Shown piece after piece: positions 35,244-44,251 of a DNA stretch of 64,000 nucleotides. The position numbers and the translations under genes were made by a program. Source of the stretch: an uncultured Clostridia bacterium (GTDB lineage: Bacteria; Bacillota; Clostridia; Christensenellales; Borkfalkiaceae). The DNA lies in NCBI GenBank assembly GCA_944354125.1, contig CALVPT010000008.1, forward strand, positions 18,945 through 82,944, given 5' to 3'. Each line of letters starts with the position of its first letter. Position 1 is the stretch's first letter. The notes under the pieces are model-generated. The model made no database searches. It worked only from the letters and a program-made list of their open reading frames with translations, and was not told where the DNA came from.

Positions 35244-36995
35244 TTACTTTATGGTTATATCCGTTCCGCTGAAATTGCGTTTCAATTGGTCTATTGCCTT
35301 TTCGTACTTGTCTTCGCCCTTTGGTTTTAAGCGTATTTCGTACGAAAATACGCCCAAAGACGCCAGCGTTTCGCCTATGAATGCCTTGTTGTCCTCCCTG
35401 TTCAGCGACTTATAAACCGCCTCCACGTGAGTGGCGAGAATGAACTTGTCGCCCTCGAAAGAGCTTTCAAGGTCGCAACACAGCGTGAACAGCACGGCGT
35501 TGCGTCTCGTCGTCCTGAACATCCTTATGAACCTGCCGAAGAGCGTCGCTTTGTCCGCCTCCGAAAGCGAGCCGACCGCCTTGGGCTGTGAGGGCATTGC
35601 ACCGTCGAACATGCTGCCCTGCGCTCCGTCCGTCTCCGACGATTTTTCGTTAGGAGATTTTGCCGTCTGCGAGGGTGCGCTCTGCTCCGTTTCCGACTTC
35701 GCAAACGACGAAGGCACATCCGTCGTCGGCATTTCCGCCTTAGCCCGAGGGGGCTGAACGGCTGAAACCGAAGGCGCGCGCTCCTTTGCGTTCTCCGCCG
35801 CGGCATCGCGCCTGACGGCTGTCTGATTTACTGTAACCTTCACGCCCTCTTTGACCGCCTTTTCGAGTGCGGCGATGCGCGTTAAAAGCGCCTCCATGTC
35901 GTAATCAGCCTGAGGCATTGCCGCCTTGACGATGGCGTTCTCGAGCGTTATCGCGCCGTTGACCGCGTACCTTAAAGCGCCCTCGGTCGAGGCGAGAATT
36001 TCCGTCGCCCTGAGTATTGCGTGACCGTCCGCGCTATCCGCCGTAGCCTTGAGGGCGGCATATTTTTCCTTGGGAAGATTGAGTATTCTGTCCGCGCCGC
36101 GGCACATCTTTGCAATGGCGAGATTGTTGAAATAGCTGAGAAGGTCGCGCAGAAGCACGCCCACGCCCTTGCCCGTGGAGAGAACCTGTTCGCATAACGT
36201 CAGCGCCTCGCCGGCGTTCTGCGAGACTATCGCCGAGGCTATCTGTCCTATCGACTCGAAATCGGCCTTGCCGAGAACGGCGTTGACGTCGTCATACGTC
36301 AGCCTGCCCTGTGAGTATGACGCACACATATCGGCGATTGAAAGGCTGTCCCTGGCGCTGCCGTTGCCCGCCCTCGCTATTGCCGCCACGGCCTCGTCCT
36401 CGTACTCCTTGCCCGTGCGGTCGAATACGCTCTTTATGAGATTTTCGAGGTCGCCCTGCGGAATGAGCTTGAAGTCGAAGCGCATGCACCTTGAAAGTAT
36501 TGTCGCGGGAATCTTCTGCGGCTCGGTAGTGGCGAGAATGAACACGGCGTGCGAAGGCGGTTCCTCCAGCGTCTTCAATACCGCATTGAATGCCGACTGT
36601 GTGAGCATATGCACTTCGTCGATGATATATACCTTATACCTTCCGTTGACGGGGGGATACTGTACCTTTTCCCTCAGGTCTCTCATCTCGTCGACGCCGT
36701 TGTTGGACGCAGCGTCTATCTCCGAGATGTCGAGCGCCGCACCGCTTGCAAGCGCCCTGCAGGTCGCGCACTTTCCGCACGGCGAGCCGTTTACGGGGCT
36801 TTGACAGTTAATCGCCCTGGCGAATATCTTCGCGAGCGTCGTCTTGCCCGTGCCCCTCGGTCCGCAGAACAGATAGGCATGACCTATCTTGTCCGTCTCT
36901 ATCTGGTTTTTGAGTATTCTGACTATGTGTTCCTGCCTTACCACCTCGTCGAAGGTTGAGGGGCGGAACATACGGTAAAATGCAAGATATGCCAT
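35244..36995 (-). CDS. dnaX: DNA polymerase III subunits gamma/tau
   Basis: 583 residues from ATG 36995 (MAYLAFYRMFRPSTFDEVV). Clamp-loader ATPase: Walker A GPRGTGKTT at residues 45-53, zinc cysteines 64, 73, 76 and 79, DEVHML Walker B and the sensor-1 region EEPPSHAVFILATTEP. A Pro/Ser/Glu-rich linker (about residues 395-480) leads to a C-terminal tau domain. I see no A-rich slippery sequence for a programmed gamma frameshift. The longer frame start at 37022 lacks a ribosome-binding site. Confidence 0.95.
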   Translation of the reverse strand: MAYLAFYRMFRPSTFDEVVRQEHIVRILKNQIETDKIGHAYLFCGPRGTGKTTLAKIFARAINCQSPVNGSPCGKCATCRALASGAALDISEIDAASNNGVDEMRDLREKVQYPPVNGRYKVYIIDEVHMLTQSAFNAVLKTLEEPPSHAVFILATTEPQKIPATILSRCMRFDFKLIPQGDLENLIKSVFDRTGKEYEDEAVAAIARAGNGSARDSLSIADMCASYSQGRLTYDDVNAVLGKADFESIGQIASAIVSQNAGEALTLCEQVLSTGKGVGVLLRDLLSYFNNLAIAKMCRGADRILNLPKEKYAALKATADSADGHAILRATEILASTEGALRYAVNGAITLENAIVKAAMPQADYDMEALLTRIAALEKAVKEGVKVTVNQTAVRRDAAAENAKERAPSVSAVQPPRAKAEMPTTDVPSSFAKSETEQSAPSQTAKSPNEKSSETDGAQGSMFDGAMPSQPKAVGSLSEADKATLFGRFIRMFRTTRRNAVLFTLCCDLESSFEGDKFILATHVEAVYKSLNREDNKAFIGETLASLGVFSYEIRLKPKGEDKYEKAIDQLKRNFSGTDITIK

Positions 36996-37063
36996 CTTTG
37001 CCCCCGATTTTATGATATCCATTTGTCGCGCGGCGGTTCAGCCTTTCAACGCATCGAGCCGCC

Positions 37064-37630
37064 CTATTTTACGCCGAGTACTGAGCGTAGCTTATTCTTC
37101 GCCCTTGTTATGGCGTTATCCGTCTGCTTATAGGTCTTGCCGAGCGCGCCCGATATCTCGGGAAGAGTCGCGCCCTCTATGTACATGCATATAGCCCTGT
37201 ATTCGAAGTCCGAAAGCGCGCCGCTCATCTTTTCCATCATCTCGCGGCGTGCTTCCCTGAAGATTATCTGCTCCTCGGGACTGGCATTGCCCGATACGGC
37301 CTCCTCGCCCTCGTCCGAAAGCTGCAAAAAGCCGTTCATGGCGGCATTTTTATTGTTATACGAACGCTTGACGGCGTCCAGTATCCTGTTCTTTATGCAG
37401 GCATCGGCGTACGCCTGAAAACCGACGTCACCCGAAAATCCGACTATCGCCGAATACAGTCCGCACATTCCCTCCTGGACGAGATCTTCCGTATCCCCTC
37501 CCGACAGGAAAAAGCGCCTGGCGACAGACAGCACCCTGTTCTTGTAGCGCGACAGAATCTCCTCGCACGCGCCCTTGTCGCCGCCGTGAAACCGCGCGAC
37601 CAGCTGTTCGTCGGTGAGCGGCGAACTCAT
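37064..37630 (-). CDS. sigH: sigma-70 family RNA polymerase sigma factor, SigH/Spo0H-like
   Basis: 188 residues from ATG 37630, overlapping rlmB by 4 bases. Region 2 reads DTEDLVQEGMCGLYSAIVGF ... FQAYADACIKNRILDAVK; region 4 (SDFEYRAICMYIEGATLPEI ... KTYKQTDNAITRAKNKL) is a helix-turn-helix with the SigH-type ending. Slightly shorter than B. subtilis SigH (218). The mrnC-rlmB-sigH order supports SigH, the transition-state factor that switches on spo0A and spoIIA. A longer upstream frame is an artefact. Confidence 0.87.
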   Translation of the reverse strand: MSSPLTDEQLVARFHGGDKGACEEILSRYKNRVLSVARRFFLSGGDTEDLVQEGMCGLYSAIVGFSGDVGFQAYADACIKNRILDAVKRSYNNKNAAMNGFLQLSDEGEEAVSGNASPEEQIIFREARREMMEKMSGALSDFEYRAICMYIEGATLPEISGALGKTYKQTDNAITRAKNKLRSVLGVK

Positions 37631-38346
37631 TTTTCCATCCTCTTTTTGAGCACTTCGTATGCCGCCACGCCGAGCGCAACCGAGGCGTTGAGCGAATTTA
37701 CCTTGCCGCACATGGGAAGGGATACGACAAAGTCGCACTTTTCGCGCGTAAGATGCCTGACTCCGCTGTCCTCGCCGCCGACGACTATCGCAACGTTGCC
37801 CGAAAGGTCGGCGGAATATATGCTCTGCCCGTCGGCTTCGAGCGCGTACAGCCAATATCCTGCCTTTTTGAGCTCCTCCACGGCGCGGTTGAGCGAATTT
37901 ACCTTGGCTACCTTTACGTGATTTGCGGCGCCGGCCGAGATGCGCACGACAGCCTCCGTCACGCTTGCCGAATTGGTGGAGGGAATGACCACGCCGTCAG
38001 CGCCCGTGCACTCCGCCACCCTTATGACGGAGCCGAGATTGTGGACGTCCTCTATGCCGTCGCATAAGATGACAAAGCCGCTCTTTTCGCCCCTGGCGGC
38101 AATTATGTCGTCGAGCGAGGAATATTTAAAGTCGGTGGTTATGGCGATTACGCCCTGATGATGCCCCGTCACGCTCTCCTTGTCGAGCACCTTTTTGTCG
38201 ACGAACTGCACCCTTATGCCCTTTTTGCGCGCCTCGGCAAACAGCCTGCCAAGGCTCCCCTGCGCGTTCTTTTCGAGCATTATCTTTTCCACCGTCTTAT
38301 CCGTCTTTAAAAGCTCATATACGGCGTTCCTGCCTTCGGTCTTCAT
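37627..38346 (-). CDS. rlmB: 23S rRNA (guanosine-2'-O-)-methyltransferase, TrmH/SpoU family
   Basis: 239 residues. N-terminal substrate-binding domain (EGRNAVYELLK ... QGVIAIT), then a SPOUT knot: DGIEDVHNLGSVIRVAECTG, IPSTNSASV, VVGGEDSGVRHL and SLPMCGKVNSLNASVALGV. Modifies 23S rRNA (Gm2251 in E. coli). Coupled by 4-base overlaps to mrnC upstream and sigH downstream. Confidence 0.94.
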   Translation of the reverse strand: MKTEGRNAVYELLKTDKTVEKIMLEKNAQGSLGRLFAEARKKGIRVQFVDKKVLDKESVTGHHQGVIAITTDFKYSSLDDIIAARGEKSGFVILCDGIEDVHNLGSVIRVAECTGADGVVIPSTNSASVTEAVVRISAGAANHVKVAKVNSLNRAVEELKKAGYWLYALEADGQSIYSADLSGNVAIVVGGEDSGVRHLTREKCDFVVSLPMCGKVNSLNASVALGVAAYEVLKKRMEK

Positions 38347-38738
38347 AAATTATCCCCCTCTATAAGCTGAGATATTCTCTCGTACTGTCCCGTAAGGTAC
38401 AGATACCCCAAAACCGCCTCCAGACCCGTCGAGCGGTTATAGTCCGCAACCGAGGCGTTCTTGCTCTTGGTCGCCTTTTTTGCGTTTCTGCCGCGGTGAT
38501 AGACGGCCTCTTCTTCCTCGGTAAACCTGCACTCTATGCGCGATACAAGCTCGCTCTGACCGGTCGCCGACACTATTGCCGAGGTGCGTTTCTGAAGTTC
38601 GGAAGGGCGCATATCCGACCCTTCAACCTCCCTCGCGCGGACGTACAGCGAATAGACGGCATCGCCGACAAACGCGAGCGTTACGGGACCGAGCTGCCTT
38701 GCCCTGTCCGCATCCATCTTAGAAAATAATCCGAACAA
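38343..38738 (-). CDS. mrnC: Mini-ribonuclease III
   Basis: 131 residues, RNase III catalytic fold without a double-stranded RNA-binding domain; matures 23S rRNA ends. Signature LGPVTLAFVGDAVYSLYVR. The C-terminal GLEAVLGYLYLTGQ supplies the second acidic site. I favour TTG 38738 with GGTGAAA just upstream; ATG 38717 is the alternative (7 residues shorter) but has no ribosome-binding site. In most Firmicutes cysS precedes it; here it starts the operon. Confidence 0.92.
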   Translation of the reverse strand: MFGLFSKMDADRARQLGPVTLAFVGDAVYSLYVRAREVEGSDMRPSELQKRTSAIVSATGQSELVSRIECRFTEEEEAVYHRGRNAKKATKSKNASVADYNRSTGLEAVLGYLYLTGQYERISQLIEGDNL

Positions 38739-38775
38739 ATTTCACCGCCGAAAAATAAGCATTATTATTTAGTAT

Positions 38776-38804
38776 ATTATATCACCAAGGCATAAAAAAA
38801 TCAA
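38776..38804 (-). promoter_or_regulatory. promoter of the mrnC-rlmB-sigH-dnaX operon
   Basis: TTGATT (38799-38804), 17-base spacer, TATAAT (38776-38781); about 37 nt of leader. Confidence 0.7.
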
Positions 38805-38817
38805 GAAATCAATACTA
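38790..38817 (+). promoter_or_regulatory. candidate forespore (sigma-F/G type) promoter of cwlD-like gene
   Basis: GCATA (38790-38794), 16-base spacer, AATACTA (38811-38817); sigma-G prefers GYATR and CATNNTA. It overlaps the divergent mrnC promoter and ends 6 bases before the GTG start. No sigma-A promoter is seen on this strand. Confidence 0.35.
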
Positions 38818-38823
38818 TATAGC

Positions 38824-39528
38824 GTGAAAACCTTATTTGTCAGAAAGAGTTTTATCATCACATTGTCGATACTCATCGCGGCGGCGATAGCGCTGGGTAC
38901 GCTTGCAGGATTTGTCTCCGAAAGTCAGTCGGCTCTCAATCCCGACATGCCGACGATAGTTGTCGACGCCGGGCACGGCGGCATCGACAACGGCGTGACG
39001 GGCGTGATTACGGGCAACGACGAGGCGGACATCAACCTTGCCATTTCGCGCTATCTCAAGGGGCAATTTACCTCCGCAGGCTTCAACTGCGTAATGACGA
39101 GAACGACGCAGTCGGGACTGTACGGCAATACTTCCTCGGGCTTTAAAAAGCGCGACATGGAGGCGCGCAAAAAGGTCATTACCGACTGCGACGCCGACAT
39201 GGTAATTTCCGTGCACCAGAACTTCTGCCCGCTTCCTTCGCGCAGGGGCGGAACGGTGTTCTTCGACAAGTCGAGCGCATCCTCCGCCTCGCTCGCCGCA
39301 AGCATACAGAACGAGCTCAACTCGATGGATAAGTGCGGCTCGAAAAACTCCGCGCTGTTCGGCGATTACTATATGCTCAAGTGCACCGACAGCCCCTCCG
39401 TCATAGTCGAATGCGGCTTCATGTCGAATACGGAGGACGACAAACTGCTCGCCGACGAGGAATTTCAGCGCGCCATTGCCTATGCCATTTTCAAGGGCGC
39501 GGTAGGCTATCTGTCGGGGTTGAAATGA
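38824..39528 (+). CDS. cwlD: N-acetylmuramoyl-L-alanine amidase, CwlD type
   Basis: 234 residues, close to B. subtilis CwlD (237). N-terminal membrane/signal helix (SFIITLSILIAAAIALGTLAG), then Amidase_3: zinc His in DAGHGGIDNG, Glu in DEADINLAI, His in VISVHQNFCP, and catalytic Glu in VIVECGFMSN. CwlD strips peptides during spore cortex synthesis to make muramic-lactam; a vegetative amidase is possible. GTG start at 38824, without a Shine-Dalgarno site. Confidence 0.85.
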   Translation: MKTLFVRKSFIITLSILIAAAIALGTLAGFVSESQSALNPDMPTIVVDAGHGGIDNGVTGVITGNDEADINLAISRYLKGQFTSAGFNCVMTRTTQSGLYGNTSSGFKKRDMEARKKVITDCDADMVISVHQNFCPLPSRRGGTVFFDKSSASSASLAASIQNELNSMDKCGSKNSALFGDYYMLKCTDSPSVIVECGFMSNTEDDKLLADEEFQRAIAYAIFKGAVGYLSGLK

Positions 39529-39599
39529 TTGCCCTGCATTTACGGGTGTACAGAATACGCACATACGTATCTTAAAAAAATCGCCTTTTTAAGACAAAA

Positions 39600-39630
39600 T
39601 GCCGCCCCGACCGAGTTGGTCGGGGCGGCA
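39600..39630 (-). terminator. pnp terminator (shared with cwlD-like gene)
   Basis: 13-bp stem 39600-39612 / 39618-39630 around GAGTT; the minus tail is TTTTGTC, the plus tail lacks T. 44 bases after the pnp stop. Confidence 0.85.
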
Positions 39631-39673
39631 AAACGCCTTGATTTATGGCAATGATTTTATAAGTTCAGGAATT

Positions 39674-41779
39674 TCAGGAAAGCTTTTCGAGAAGCTTTAA
39701 GTCAACGCCCTTTTCGCCTATCTTTATTATCTCTACCTTTACGGTATCGCCCACCTTGACGACGTCCTCTACCTTTTCAACCCTCTTGTTGGAGAGCTTG
39801 GAGATGTGAATCATGCCGTCTTTGCCGGGAGCAAATTCTACGAATGCGCCGATTGCAATCGTCCTTACGACCGTGCCGACAAACATGTCGCCTACTTCGG
39901 GGTCGTGAGCTATCGAAAGGATTATGCCCTTTGCCCTCTCGGCATTTTCGATGGGGCCCATGGTTGAAATGTAGCCCCTGCCGCTGTCGTCGTCGTTGAA
40001 CTCTATCTCGGTGCCCGTCTCCTCCATAATCTTCTTGATTACGCAGCCCTGCTTGCCGATGACGTCGCCGATCTTCTCGGGATCGATTTCGAAGCTTATT
40101 ATCTTGGGAGCGTATGCCGAGAGCTTGGGAGAAACTTCGGGAACGCACTCGAGCATCTTGGACAGAATGAACTGTCTGCCCTCGTTTGCCTGGTCGATTG
40201 CCGTGTGCATTATCTCTTCGGAGATGCCCTTAATCTTGATATCCATCTGGATTGCGGTGATGCCCTTCATGGTACCTGCTACCTTGAAGTCCATATCGCC
40301 GAGGAAGTCCTCGAGACCCTGGATATCCGTCATTACCCTGAATTCGCCCGTTTCCTGGTTCTTGATAAGACCCATTGCAACGCCTGCTACGGGAGCCTTG
40401 ATGGGAACGCCTGCATCCATGAGCGCCATGGTGGAGCCGCATACGGAAGCCATGGAGGACGAGCCGTTGGAGGACATTATGTCGTTTACCACCCTTATTG
40501 CATAGGGGAATTCCTCTTCGGAGGGAATTACGGGAACGAGCGCCCTCTCTGCAAGCGCGCCGTGACCTATCTCCCTTCTGCCGGGGGAACGGAGCGCCTT
40601 AGCTTCGCCCGTGCAGTAGCCGGGGAAGTTGTACTGGTGCATATATCTCTTGTATGTCTCTTCGTCGAGGCCTTCGAGCTTCTGAACCTCGCCGAGCATG
40701 CCGAGCGTACAGGTCGTAAGGGTCTGCGTCTGACCTCTGGTGAACACTGCCGAGCCGTGTACTCTGGGAAGAACTCCCCTCTCGCACCAGATGGGACGAA
40801 CGTCCTTTAAGCCTCTGCCGTCGGGACGGATGCCCTTGTCGAATATCTTTGCGCGCACCTTTTCCTTGGTAAGGTAATAGATGCTGTCCTTTATCTCCCT
40901 CTTGTTGTCGGGATATATCTCTGCAAAGTGATCGAGAATTTCCTGCTCTGCCTGAGCCTGACGGGTCTCCCTCTCCTTGCGGTCGAATGTGTCGATTGCC
41001 CAGTCGATCTTCTCGGAGGCATATGCCCTGACTTCCTTGTCAAGCTCTTCGGGAACGTGGTAGAGCTCGATTTCAAGCTTCTTCTTGCCGACTGCGGGTA
41101 CGATTACGTCCTCGATATATGCGCATATCTTCTTGATTTCCTCGTGACCGAACATGATTGCGCCGACCATTTCCTCGTTGGAAACTTCGTTTGCGCCGGC
41201 CTCTATCATGAGGATTGCATCCTTGGTACCTGCAAGGTTCAGGTGAATGTCGCTCTTTGCCCTCTCCTTGAGGTCGGGGTTGATTACGTACTTGCCGTCA
41301 ACCATTCCGACTACTACCGAGCCGGTGGGACCTGCCCAGGGAATATCCGAAATTGCGATTGCTACCGACGAACCTATCATTGCGAGGGGTTCGGGGGAGA
41401 TGTCGGGTTCTACCGACAGCGCCTGAGCTATTACGACCACGTCGTTGAAAAGTCCCTTGGGGAAAAGGGGACGAAGGGGACGGTCGATAAGACGGCTTGT
41501 AAGTATTGCCTTGTCGCTTGCCCTGCCCTCTCTCTTCTTGAAGCCGCCGGGAATCTTGCCGATGGAATACATCTTCTCTTCATAGTCTACCTGAAGAGGG
41601 AAGAAATCCATGCCCTCCCTGGGCGTAGCCGACATGCATACGGTTACCATTACCGCCGTCTCGCCGCAACGGACAACGCACGCGCCGTTTGCCTGTTCTG
41701 CATATTTTCCCGTCTCAATGACGACTTCTCTGCCGCCGATTTCAAGGGAAAACTGTCTGTAATTTGCGTTTTGTGCCAT
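39674..41779 (-). CDS. pnp: polyribonucleotide nucleotidyltransferase (PNPase)
   Basis: 701 residues. 3'-5' phosphorolytic RNase of the degradosome. Two RNase PH domains (first GGREVVIETGKYAEQANGA; second beginning RPDGRGLKDVRPI with the MASVCGSTMALMDAG active-site segment), then a KH domain (IGKQGCVIKKIMEETG) and a C-terminal S1 domain (VGDMFVGTVVRTIAIGAFVE). Follows rpsO as in most bacteria. Confidence 0.98.
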   Translation of the reverse strand: MAQNANYRQFSLEIGGREVVIETGKYAEQANGACVVRCGETAVMVTVCMSATPREGMDFFPLQVDYEEKMYSIGKIPGGFKKREGRASDKAILTSRLIDRPLRPLFPKGLFNDVVVIAQALSVEPDISPEPLAMIGSSVAIAISDIPWAGPTGSVVVGMVDGKYVINPDLKERAKSDIHLNLAGTKDAILMIEAGANEVSNEEMVGAIMFGHEEIKKICAYIEDVIVPAVGKKKLEIELYHVPEELDKEVRAYASEKIDWAIDTFDRKERETRQAQAEQEILDHFAEIYPDNKREIKDSIYYLTKEKVRAKIFDKGIRPDGRGLKDVRPIWCERGVLPRVHGSAVFTRGQTQTLTTCTLGMLGEVQKLEGLDEETYKRYMHQYNFPGYCTGEAKALRSPGRREIGHGALAERALVPVIPSEEEFPYAIRVVNDIMSSNGSSSMASVCGSTMALMDAGVPIKAPVAGVAMGLIKNQETGEFRVMTDIQGLEDFLGDMDFKVAGTMKGITAIQMDIKIKGISEEIMHTAIDQANEGRQFILSKMLECVPEVSPKLSAYAPKIISFEIDPEKIGDVIGKQGCVIKKIMEETGTEIEFNDDDSGRGYISTMGPIENAERAKGIILSIAHDPEVGDMFVGTVVRTIAIGAFVEFAPGKDGMIHISKLSNKRVEKVEDVVKVGDTVKVEIIKIGEKGVDLKLLEKLS

Positions 41780-41846
41780 TTGACTTGTCTACTCCTTAAC
41801 TTCCTTAACTTATTTCCCCCGCAACGCCGTCACGGGGTGCTGTATG

Positions 41847-41882
41847 AAAAAAGGGCGCGCAAAGTTACACTATGCCCGCCCC
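41847..41882 (-). terminator. hairpin with T run between rpsO and pnp
   Basis: On the minus strand a GGGCG/CGCCC stem is followed by TTTTTT (plus A run at 41847-41852). Probably partial termination or processing after rpsO, as known for rpsO-pnp operons. The stem is short. Confidence 0.5.
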
Positions 41883-41889
41883 GCTTACA

Positions 41890-42150
41890 TTACTTTCTTA
41901 AATTGAGAGCCGCAACGATTGCACGGTATCTTTCGATATCCTTTTCCTTGAGATAGTCCAAAAGTCCGCGACGACGACCTACCATTTTCAGAAGTCCGCG
42001 CCTGGAATGATTGTCGTGGATGTGCTCCTGAAGGTGTGCGTTGAGGTGATTGATTCTCTCCGTGAGAAGCGCTATCTGCACTTCGGGCGAACCTGTATCG
42101 CCGGGCTTTGTTGCGTACTTTGCAATGATTTCAGACTTTTCCATTTTCAT
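41890..42150 (-). CDS. rpsO: 30S ribosomal protein S15
   Basis: 86 residues, complete S15: [39 protein letters not shown] and the terminal [20 protein letters not shown]. Binds the central domain of 16S rRNA. GGAGG precedes ATG; TATAAT at 42170-42175 lies upstream without a clear -35. Confidence 0.98.
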   Translation of the reverse strand: MKMEKSEIIAKYATKPGDTGSPEVQIALLTERINHLNAHLQEHIHDNHSRRGLLKMVGRRRGLLDYLKEKDIERYRAIVAALNLRK

Positions 42151-42278
42151 TTATCCTCCATATGGAATTATTATATGCGGAAATCCAGGACGAGCGTAGA
42201 GTAATCGCCTCGCTTAGACCTCCGTAACGTAATTATTTTAACACAGCCGTTTAAAAATAGCAATAAAATTGAGCGCAT

Positions 42279-43646
42279 TTATTCAAAAAGTTTGGCGCGT
42301 TCTTCAATTATTTTATCGACCTTGGCCATATATGAGGGTATGTCCTTGGGGGAAGCATACCTCTCTATGCGCCCCTCATCCGCGAACACCCTCTTGGAGA
42401 TTGCATTCGCACCGACAGCCACGTTGTCCGCGCGCTCCTCCATGACGTCGACGTTGTAGACGTTTACCTTGCCGTCCCTGCACCAGCCGCAGTTTTCCCA
42501 GCCGCCTGCCTGATACTTCTGTCTGTACATATAGTAGGGCGCATATCCTGCCTCCTTGAGGAGTCTGCGCGAGAGCATTATCATCTCGCCTATGCCCTCG
42601 ACGTTCAGCCGTTCGCACTCCTCTTTGAGCTTTGCGCCCGACTTCAGCGACAGCGTATGCACGGTAATGTTGGCAGGGGCAAGCTCTATCGCCTTTCTTA
42701 GCGAATATTCAAAGTCCGCAAGCTTTTCGTCCGCCAGCCCTGCTATGAGGTCTATGTTTATGTCGAACCCGTATGCCTTTGCCATTTCGTACGCCCTTAA
42801 GGTATCCGAAGCGGTGTGCTTTCTGCCTATCTTTACGAGCGTCCGGTCAATGAACGACTGCGGATTGACGCATATCCTGTTTATTCCGAAGTCGCTTAAA
42901 AGCTTAAGCTTTGCATCGGTGAACGTGTCTGGTCTGCCTGCCTCCACCGTATATTCGACATTCGTAAGGCCGAGAGATTTTATGGCACTGAGCACCCTTT
43001 CGAGCTGACTTTCGGATACGGCAAAGGGCGTGCCTCCGCCGATATAGATGCTCTTGGGTCGGCTCATTATGCCCTTTATCGCCCCGATCTCGCGCTCAAG
43101 ACATTCTATGTAGCCGTCTATGAGGTGCCCCGTCTTAGATACGGGCGCGGTTATGAACGAGCAGTATTCGCACTTGGTCGGGCAGAAAGGCAGCGACACG
43201 AACAGATCCTGTCCGCCGCAGTCGTCGTAGACGGCCTTCTGCGTACCGATTACTTCGCCGACGTGAGCGATGTTTTCCTCGCTTACGCCCATCGTCCTGA
43301 AGAGGTCTTTGAAGTCGCGCCCTGCGGAAAGCTCCTGATAGGCGAGCTTTGTAGGCCGTATGCCCGTCAGCGCACCGTACGGGAAATTTATTCCCTTCGC
43401 CTTGGAGAGCACCGAGTAAAACGCCAGCTTTGCAAACCTCTTGGCATACCTCTTATATTCGACCTCGTCGGCGGCATCGGCAAAGTTTTCGAAGTCATAA
43501 AACTGTCCGCCGTATTCTATGGAATTATAGTACTTTCCGCCCGAATAGTCGAAATAGTGCCCGAAATTCTCGTCCTGCGCGCCGAAAAGACGGACTACGT
43601 CCATTATCTCGGGCTCCAGCCAGGCACAGTTGATATACTCTATCAT
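42279..43646 (-). CDS. hemZ: coproporphyrinogen dehydrogenase HemZ (radical SAM)
   Basis: 455 residues from ATG 43646, overlapping the MBL hydrolase by 4 bases. Radical SAM site CPTKCEYC (C-x3-C-x2-C) with the aromatic residue FVSLPFCP before it, then YIGGGTPFAVS and INIDLIAGLADE. The HemZ subfamily has an N-terminal extension of about 150 residues, present here. Oxygen-independent oxidation of coproporphyrinogen III is the assigned reaction, but many clostridial HemZ lack a heme pathway and the true role may differ. Confidence 0.9.
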   Translation of the reverse strand: MIEYINCAWLEPEIMDVVRLFGAQDENFGHYFDYSGGKYYNSIEYGGQFYDFENFADAADEVEYKRYAKRFAKLAFYSVLSKAKGINFPYGALTGIRPTKLAYQELSAGRDFKDLFRTMGVSEENIAHVGEVIGTQKAVYDDCGGQDLFVSLPFCPTKCEYCSFITAPVSKTGHLIDGYIECLEREIGAIKGIMSRPKSIYIGGGTPFAVSESQLERVLSAIKSLGLTNVEYTVEAGRPDTFTDAKLKLLSDFGINRICVNPQSFIDRTLVKIGRKHTASDTLRAYEMAKAYGFDINIDLIAGLADEKLADFEYSLRKAIELAPANITVHTLSLKSGAKLKEECERLNVEGIGEMIMLSRRLLKEAGYAPYYMYRQKYQAGGWENCGWCRDGKVNVYNVDVMEERADNVAVGANAISKRVFADEGRIERYASPKDIPSYMAKVDKIIEERAKLFE

Positions 43647-44251
43647 TGCATCCTCACGTAGGGATTGAACGCGCGCTCGTGCGAGAGAGTCGTGTCCTCG
43701 CCGTGACCGCAATATACCCTGTAATCGCCTTCGAGAGAATACAGCTTTTTTACAGAGCTTACGAGCTGAACGGCGCTGCCCGTCTCGAAGTCAGTCCTGC
43801 CCACGCTATCGAAAAAGAGCGTGTCGCCCGTGAACAGCGAGTCGCCGATTATATAGCTGACTCCGCCCGCCGTGTGCCCCGGGGTTGCGACTACCCTTAT
43901 GTCCAGACCTGCAATCAAAAGCCTTTCGCCGTCCCTGAGCGTACGCTTTATCTCGAAGTGCGGTATGGTTATGCCGTGAAAGATTGCACGGTTGGCATCC
44001 GAGAATATGAGTTTATCCTCGTCCCTGCCGCAATATATTTCTGCGCCCGATTCGAAGAGCGCGCCGCATCCGCCTATGTGGTCGTAGTGACCGTGGGTTA
44101 AGAGCACGGCTACGGGCTTAAGCTCGAGGCGGCGGCATTCTTCCGCAACTCGCTCCTGCGCGCAGTCGACGAGTATGCAGCTCTTCCCGTCCGCGGTGAC
44201 GGCATAGGTGTTGCTTGCAAAGCCCTTGGGATAGATTTTATATACTTTCAT
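43643..44251 (-). CDS. MBL-fold metallo-hydrolase (glyoxalase II-like)
   Basis: 202 residues. Metal motif THGHYDHIGG, later His in VVATPGHTAGGVSY, Asp in SLFTGDTLFFDSVGRTD and the final CGHGEDT. Short single-domain form often found after relA in Firmicutes; may hydrolyse thioesters such as S-lactoylglutathione analogues, but the substrate is not known. ATG shares one base with the relA stop. Confidence 0.92.
   Translation of the reverse strand: MKVYKIYPKGFASNTYAVTADGKSCILVDCAQERVAEECRRLELKPVAVLLTHGHYDHIGGCGALFESGAEIYCGRDEDKLIFSDANRAIFHGITIPHFEIKRTLRDGERLLIAGLDIRVVATPGHTAGGVSYIIGDSLFTGDTLFFDSVGRTDFETGSAVQLVSSVKKLYSLEGDYRVYCGHGEDTTLSHERAFNPYVRMQ

Noticed and set aside
35244..36995. Programmed frameshift in dnaX to make gamma
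   Set aside because: No A-AAA-AAG-like slippery heptamer was seen in the frame.
37631..37855. N-terminal extension of the sigH frame by 75 codons
   Set aside because: Arg-rich shadow inside rlmB; ATG 37630 gives a normal SigH start and a 4-base coupling overlap.
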